From Gnetum montanum (taxonomy: Eukaryota; Streptophyta; Gnetopsida; Gnetales; Gnetaceae): DNA of 27,210 bases. The DNA is taken from the NCBI GenBank assembly GCA_015680685.1, contig MNCI01010013.1:24402-51611 (forward strand), written 5' to 3'. The notes under the pieces were generated by a model that was not told the DNA's origin, made no database searches, and saw only the letters and a list, made by a program, of their open reading frames with translations. The position numbers and the translations under genes are program-made. The first letter of the stretch is position 1; each line of letters starts with the position of its first letter. Shown here piece after piece: positions 27,120 to 27,210 of this stretch.

Positions 27120-27210
27120 TACCCCCATGACTGAATGAAAACTCATCCTCGACTTACAAAGAGAACAAGCTCCATTGATTACAAAGTGGATAGGTATGGG
27201 ATTATTAACT
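27120..27210 (-). other. Polypurine tract and internal 3' end of the LTR-B element
   Basis: The minus strand reads ATGGGGGTA (27128-27120) next to LTR-B, preceded by GTCGAGGATGAGTTTTCATT, matching the element 4 flank before LTR-A. The rest of the element is outside the window. Confidence 0.65.

Overview
The window looks like repeat-dominated nuclear DNA of a land plant. The evidence is the kind of elements present: Ty3/gypsy retrotransposons of the plant Ogre-Tat-Athila (OTA) group, including the extra RNase H that marks the Tat branch, and a LINE. No intact host gene, tRNA, rRNA or CRISPR array was found. Species cannot be named. N's at 3960, 16201-16210 and 16729 show a draft assembly.

Layout. 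(1) 1-2141, minus strand: a long Tat-like gag that runs off the left edge, then its untranslated leader (2142-2545) and an LTR-like promoter region (about 2546-3840) with a TATA box and hairpin-forming repeats. (2) About 3850-6602, plus: a 5'-truncated Tat-type pol (reverse transcriptase fragment, RNase H, additional RNase H, integrase with GPY/F tail), followed by nine copies of a 30-bp repeat and a weak antisense coiled-coil remnant. (3) About 8200-14275, plus: an LTR-like promoter, a leader homologous to that of element 1, then gag C-terminus, protease, RT, RNase H and integrase of an Athila-like element without the additional RNase H. (4) 16466-19326, plus: a decayed ORF resembling the 'putative plant transposon protein' domain plus coiled coil, entered through a candidate splice acceptor, followed by a polypurine tract and a complete 3' LTR (LTR-A, 19576-20509). 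(5) 20510-26296: a visibly AT-rich island holding a broken LINE. (6) 26297-27119, minus: LTR-B, same family as LTR-A but inverted, with its element continuing off the right edge.

Two themes tie the window together. First, each of the four recognisable LTR promoters has the same TATAAATA box and, upstream of it, its own set of inverted repeats; the palindrome sequences differ between families and even between LTR-A and LTR-B. Second, three of the ORFs are full of stop codons but almost free of frameshifts over 2-3 kb, with TAG prominent and several catalytic or conserved codons lost by C:G to T:A transitions. This fits decay by deamination of methylated cytosine. A noncoding leader of about 330 nt, conserved between the Tat-like and Athila-like elements, is the best candidate for an undescribed functional RNA here.
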